Part shown: positions 58,491 through 64,000 of the stretch, piece after piece
Position numbering within the stretch: the stretch's first letter is position 1
Layout of the letters: each line of letters starts with the position of its first letter
Assembly (NCBI RefSeq): GCF_030704535.1
Contig: NC_081820.1
Coordinates: forward strand, 20,401,001 to 20,465,000
DNA length: 64,000 nucleotides
Source: Vitis vinifera
Lineage: Eukaryota > Streptophyta > Magnoliopsida > Vitales > Vitaceae
Reading direction: 5' to 3'
The notes under the pieces: model-generated
Databases searched by the model: none
Told to the model about the DNA's origin: nothing
Seen by the model: only the letters and a program-made list of their open reading frames with translations
Position numbers and translations under genes: made by a program

Positions 58491-61400
58491 ATGGGAAAAG
58501 GAGGGATGTCTCAGGGCGGAGATGGAAGAGGTGAAGGAGAAGAGAACATGGCAGCATGGCTTCTTGGGGTTAACAACCTCAAGATCCAACCTTTCATCCT
58601 CCCTCCTCTTGGTAATCATCCTTCTCTCTCTTTTTTTTAACGTAACTTGATATGATGAAATTGCTGTTCTTGAGTTTGATGTTTTTTTTTTTTATATATT
58701 TGGATTAAATTTTATTTTTTTCAAGTAGTTTCTTGATGACCTTTTTTCGCTTTTCCTCAATTTCTTTCAAACTTTTTATTTTTCTCTCTTTTTTCTTGTT
58801 GATTTTTTTTTTTGGAAGGTCCTCATGATGTTAGAGTTAGGATGAAGGCTGTTGGTATATGTGGAAGTGATGTTCACTACCTCAAGGTAAAACCCTCCTG
58901 AGATTCAAAAATTTTGTATATTCTTTTGGGATTCAATTGGACTATGTTTGGTTGCTGAGACAATGAAGGAAAAGGCAAAGAAATAAAATATTGTCAATCT
59001 TAAGTGTGTTTATGTTCTGAAAGGGGCAAAGAAATGAATTTTTCATGTCTGGAAGCACAGATAGTGGGGGAATATACAACTGATAGCTACAGGTGTACTT
59101 TATTTTCCTCTATTTTCTGAGCAACCAAACAAAGGGAGTATTTAAAATAAAGGGGTCCCCCCTTTGTTCCCTCCATCTATTGACCTCTAGTCTTGTGATT
59201 GGTATTTTCAGAAATTGAGATGTGCAGATTTTATTGTTAAAGAGCCTATGGTGATCGGCCATGAATGTGCTGGGATCATTGATGAAGTTGGTCCCCAGGT
59301 GAAGTCTCTGGTGCCAGGGGATCGAGTGGCATTGGAGCCTGGAATCAGTTGCTGGCGATGCCAACTCTGCAAAGAAGGCCGATACAATCTGTGCCCTGAG
59401 ATGAAATTTTTTGCTACACCTCCTGTTCATGGTTCTCTTGCCAATCAGGTTAAGAACCCTCGAGCCTTAAGCTTTGCAAGATATAATCAAATTAATGAAT
59501 CTACTTGTTTTGTATAGTATTCCCTTGCACAACAATTCATAGCTGTCTGACTTAGAAATTTTATGATCGTGATTCAAAGAGCATTAAACCACGATGATGA
59601 AATCACTTGATCCCATTCTTGTTTTGTGAGGCACAGATGCAGGATAAAAATTTCTTAAAGCATCAAAATATTAATTTGAAGACAGTGAATTGAATGGTCT
59701 TTCAACTCTATTGGGAAAACTCTTTAACCTTTAATCAAATTTTAAAACTCAAAAGACATCAAATTATTTGGACTTAAGATTAAATTATGGCTCATGATAT
59801 CAATAAGAAAAGGGATTATCATAAGATCTGGACATTGATATAAGGTTTGATAGTAGCAGTCAAGTAGATATCTGGGGTTTGATGACATAAGATGAAGTAA
59901 ACCGAAAGATTCATTTAGGCCAACCTGAATTAGTTGAGGTAATTTTTTGTTGGGTTTAGTATGTTGTATGCATACCTTTCATATTCATATTTCTTGGATA
60001 TAATGTGTAGCATTAAAAATCATTTGCATTTTTTTTATTGTGGGTCGTGCAGATTGAACCCCGTATAAAAGTTTGGGGGAATTAGAGGCTGTCTTAATGA
60101 AGCATTCTTTCCTGTATCAGGTTGTGCATCCTGCAGATCTATGCTTTAAACTGCCAGACAATGTGAGCTTGGAGGAAGGGGCAATGTGTGAGCCATTAAG
60201 TGTTGGTGTTCATGCTTGTCGCCGTGCTGATATAGGTCCAGAGTCGAATGTATTGGTCATGGGTGCAGGGCCAATTGGGCTTGTTACAATGCTTGCAGCT
60301 CGTGCTTTTGGAGCACCCAGAATTGTCATTGTGGATGTGGACGATTACCGGTTATCTGTTGCAAAGGATCTTGGTGCAGATGAGATTGTTAAAGTTTCGA
60401 CAAATATTCAGGTTCTAATATTTCCATCTTAAAAAATTCTATTCATTGCATCAGTAAATAATCTGCTTCAAATTCCTTTCAATCTACAGGATGTAGCTGA
60501 AGAAGTGGTGCAGATACATAAAGCTATGGGAGCTAGAGTGGATGTGAGCTTTGATTGTGCCGGCTTTGATAAAACCATGTCAACCGCTCTAAGTGCCACT
60601 TCTACTGGTGGCAAAGTTTGTCTTGTGGGGATGGGGCACAATGAAATGACGGTTCCGCTTACTCCTGCTGCTGCAAGGTACTTGATCTAATTTTTCATTG
60701 TGAAAGTCTTGGAGTTGGAAACATGGTCACAAATTTAGGGTTTATGAATCTTTTGGAGCCGGAATTGATTTGGTGTTCAGGATTTCATTAGAAATTTTTT
60801 GGGGAAAAATTGAGAAGCTAATGGCATGGAAAAAGAGCATGTAGAAGCATTCAAGGAGTGATTTCAAGCAAAGAGGAAGAAATGGATTACAAATGGTTTT
60901 AGTGGGAAAAATGATGCATTTTGTCATTCTGCGTTACTATTTGGAAGAAATTTAGAATTTCTGCAAATGATAGGTGTGTTTGGTTCTCAAGGAAATTGGA
61001 TGAATTTTCTTAAAGAAACAAACACACCCACTTTGGATTGAAAGATGAGCTTGATGGGAGTGTAAGTGGCTGTTGCCTGGTTTCTCCAAAACCTAAAATG
61101 ACAATTTAGGTTTAAATAGTGAGGAGAGAATTCAATCCAATTGCTAAAATTTCACATAGTACTGAAGCTGGATTGATCAAACTTGAGGTTGGATCGATTA
61201 GGAAACAAGGCACAAAAAAACTTGGCTAGAAACAACTACCCAAAGCTTCTTTTTCAAAAAAATTAACTAAGATAACCATTAATTTGAAAGATCCCATTGA
61301 TTCATTTTTGTTCGTTCACCACCTCAACTACTTTGGTCTTTAAGCGTTTTCGACAACCTTGATCTTCATTAGTCAAGTAGTCCAAGGGAGGATTCAAAAG

Positions 61401-61818
61401 ACCCCGAGCAAGGAGTAAGCATGGGACTTTTAATCCAGAATTATCAACCTAGCTAAATAACTTACAGTCCGATACAAGGAATCTTTCTCAAGATCCGTAA
61501 TTGAAGTTTGAGAGTGGAAGAATTTTCAAAACTTATGATTTGATGACATGAATCCTCACTTTGTTTTCCTTCCCTTGTGTGTTTTTATGTACTTAGTAAT
61601 TACAATCTTATTTTACGAATGGCAGGGAAGTTGATGTGGTTGGTGTGTTCCGGTACAAGAACACATGGCCGATATGCATCGAGTTCCTGAGGAGTGTGAA
61701 GATCGACGTGAAGCCCCTGATAACACATAGGTTCGGCTTCTCCCAAAGGGAGGTAGAAGAAGCCTTTGAAACCAGTGCTCGTGGTGGTACTGCCATTAAG
61801 GTCATGTTCAACCTCTAG
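58491..61818 (+). CDS. SDH: Sorbitol (L-iditol 2-)dehydrogenase
   Basis: NAD-dependent zinc medium-chain dehydrogenase that oxidises sorbitol and related polyols at C2. Six plus-strand exons: 58491-58611, 58819-58886, 59212-59448, 60121-60411, 60490-60677 and 61626-61818 (1098 bases, 365 residues). Exon lengths 2-6 equal those of genes A and B. Catalytic zinc ligands are Cys55, His80 and Glu81, with Glu166. Structural cysteines are 110, 113, 116 and 124. The NAD motif is GAGPIG. It has Tyr61 after GSDVH and ATPP at 131-134, the pattern of classical sorbitol dehydrogenases, where genes A and B have His and GSPP. It is therefore the likely ancestral-type paralogue. Introns 3 and 5 (672 and 948 bases) are much longer than in A and B. 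Start ATG chosen by alignment of the MGKGG leader with A and B. Confidence 0.92.
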
Positions 61819-62799
61819 ACTCAGCCGGCCTGCTTTTATGTAAATATTTATTTGAATAAAATGGATTTAAAAATAAATGGTATGAATAAAACAGTCTTAC
61901 CAGTCTAGATGGTGATGTGATTTCCATAAATTGTAGTCTCTACCAATCACTATGTAGAAATAGTTGCTATGGTAAAATCCCTTAATAGTTTGATGTTTTA
62001 TTCTCTTTCAAATTCTCTGTAGTTGTTGACTCTACATTCTTAATTCTTGATTACGAAGAAATCATCACAATAATCACAATTGTAATCTTGATTAAAATAC
62101 GTCTATTCAATTAAGAGAAGTCGATTGCATGTAAAATGTTAGGAACTTTTTTTTCTCCAATTCATCGACGACAACTTCCACTGTTATGGTTGGTTCTTAC
62201 AAAAGATGGGAGCAAAGACTAGTGTAGTTTATACGGTGGGACTCGGAAAAAGATTACAAGTTTGAGTCATTGGTGTTTTACAACTTAAAACATAAATGAG
62301 TTGGTGGTAATTAGGTGTCATAAAGTTTGATACGATTTGTTAATATGATTCGAATTTAACACACTTTTCAAGGTTTGATTTGAGTATAATCATATTTGAA
62401 TTAAATTCATATAGGCTTGTATAACTCTTTTAATGAATAAGAAGTTATTTTTGTGTCAACTTGTATAACATAAATTTGATTTGAATTAATCTGTTTAATG
62501 ATCATGTTGATTAACTTAATTATAACTATAAAATATTGAACTCATATTTGGCTAAGTTTAAGTTTACTTTTAATAAATATATGATTTGTGTCATAAACAT
62601 GTTCGATTGGGATATTATTCATATAAACTTATACAAGATTTAATTCAATTTAATTATTAAATAAATAGGTGAATCTGAGCATTAAATGAGTTACAAAATT
62701 TTATTATTTGTGTCAAGTTTGGGCTCAACACAAGTTCTCACACCTAGTCACCCTACAAATTGAATCCTTCCACTCGATAGAAAATTATCTTAATGTAAG
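61819..62799. other. Downstream of gene C, no gene seen
   Basis: Gene C 3' untranslated region, then AT-rich DNA with repetitive 'ttgatttgaattaa' style sequence, probably old transposon debris. Confidence 0.45.
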
Positions 62800-64000
62800 T
62801 GTAGACCCCCTCAAAAAACGAATGGCTTTCCTTTTGTTTATGACCACCCAGGGAAGAGCTAAAAATCTCATTTTTGAAGTGAGGGGGACCCCATGCTAGA
62901 AAGGGCAAGCAGCGTAGGACACGTGGGAGAGGATGTGACGATTGCCATGGCGGTGGTTGGAGCTTCAGAAGGTGATGGCAAGAACATGGAGTAGATAAGG
63001 GGACGTCTCTGACCAAGAGCGGGAGGGATAGTTGAGGTTACAGAGGGAGGGTTGTGGCCTAAGAAAAATGAGAGAAAAGTGGGTAGAGAAGAAACCCTGG
63101 GTTTGAGGAGAGCATTCTAGGTATGACCACTGGGCCACTCGTTTGCTTTGTTGGATTTACTCTTTATACACATGCTCTGTTTTTGGTTTTGTTCTTGGAT
63201 GTTTTGTTCTCTTGTAAATATCTGGTGCTTTGCTCCTTCCCGAACTTGACGTATCAAAATCACGTTGTTATTTCCTTTGGATTCCACCGGCTCTTAGCAC
63301 TTTGGCTGTCCATGAGGTAGAGCTAGGTTCGCACTCTGTTTTTCTTTTTTTTTTCCTTTTTGTACGTTTTTTTATTCTTCCCTGGTTATGTCTCTGTTTC
63401 GGGATGATGGTGGAGTGATGTCCTGAAGGGCCAAGTTGATGGGATTGGAGGAGTTTGGTTACGGAGGGGGATGACCATGATCATCAAGAAGGGGTCACCG
63501 TCACATGAGCTACCACCAAACGATGTGTTGAAAGGTTGCAGACGTGGTGAACGAGGATGGTGACGACGGAGACTAGTCAACGACGCCCTCGGTGTGCATA
63601 GAGGGAGTCGTGGTTGTTTACGAAGCATGGGATCCCGATGAGCGTCGCCTTCCTTAATCCTAGAACCTGGAGGAGAATCTATAGACCAGCGCCATTGCTG
63701 GATACTCGGTGCAGCTGCTGGAGGCGAGGTTCAGAGCGGCGACGGCAGGGCCTTTGACGGAGCTGTACAGAGGTGAGCATCCAGCGAAAAGAAGGCGGCT
63801 GCATGGAGGTTGGTTGCTGCTCTGAAGGCGTCCTCTCCGTCGCTCCTACTCCGGAGCTCCGACGATGTCTTCGGCTCCAGGGATACACTTCCCTAAATGT
63901 AGTCCCAGTCTTCAATCCGCTCTCCCCTTGATTGCCACTCTGCCCATCAAATCGCCGCTGTCGGAGACAGAGACGACGGAAAATCCTTTTTCCTCCACGA
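62800..64000 (+). mobile_element. Possible LTR start, GC-richer, runs off the window
   Basis: Begins TGTAGACCCCCTCAAAA, a plausible LTR 5' end, and is clearly GC-richer than the rest of the window from about 62870 on. It includes a run of T-rich and cytosine-rich segments and several short ORFs with no recognisable protein. The Arg/Pro/Ser-rich minus-strand ORFs (63386-63628 and 63679-63915) have no family motif. It could instead be the first exon or promoter of a gene beyond the right edge. Confidence 0.3.

Noticed and set aside
63386-63915. Arg/Pro-rich minus-strand ORFs as a gene
   Set aside because: No start context, domain or splice evidence; composition follows the local GC content.

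Overview
This window is nuclear DNA from a flowering plant, almost certainly grapevine (Vitis). It is AT-rich, its genes have introns with GT..AG borders, and it is full of LTR-retrotransposon and MITE debris. It carries a tandem cluster of sorbitol dehydrogenase-like genes. Two of these encode a 366-residue protein that I recognise from memory as grapevine L-idonate 5-dehydrogenase, the tartaric-acid pathway enzyme, whose cluster I recall lying on chromosome 16. No database was searched.

Layout. 0-5 kb: a palindrome of tRNA-like Pol III heads, a TRIM retrotransposon and unassigned DNA. 5.1-16.15 kb: a tandem duplication carrying two almost identical four-exon GMC oxidoreductase (HOTHEAD-family) genes on the minus strand, separated by a 1.16-kb unknown repeat present in several copies. 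16-22 kb: a decayed Copia tail, a 1.3-kb Mutator-like element and AT-rich DNA. 23.0-23.4 kb: a small single-exon LysM protein gene (minus). 24-31 kb: microsatellites, a solo LTR with a 5-bp target duplication, and hAT-like MITE remnants. 31.5-33.4 kb: an intronless PPR gene (plus).

34.6-61.8 kb is the dehydrogenase cluster. Gene A (34675-36908, minus) and gene B (47399-49255, minus) are six-exon L-idonate-type copies whose conceptual products differ at four residues. A fragment D (51512-51788) keeps only exons 1-2 and has a stop at codon 3. Gene C (58491-61818, plus) is a six-exon sorbitol-dehydrogenase-type paralogue. A, B and D lie in direct-repeat units that also share promoter and intergenic blocks; gene C faces the opposite way. 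Unit A contains a 1.83-kb inverted-repeat Mutator-like element built of short self-palindromes, with a clean 9-bp target duplication and a matching empty site in unit D. The last 1.2 kb is GC-richer and may be the start of another LTR.

How the genes fit together: the A/B/C set looks like an ancestral NAD-dependent polyol dehydrogenase (C) plus duplicated copies (A, B) with altered active-site residues, consistent with recruitment to L-idonate oxidation in tartrate synthesis. The GMC genes, LysM gene and PPR gene are separate loci with no obvious link to that pathway.
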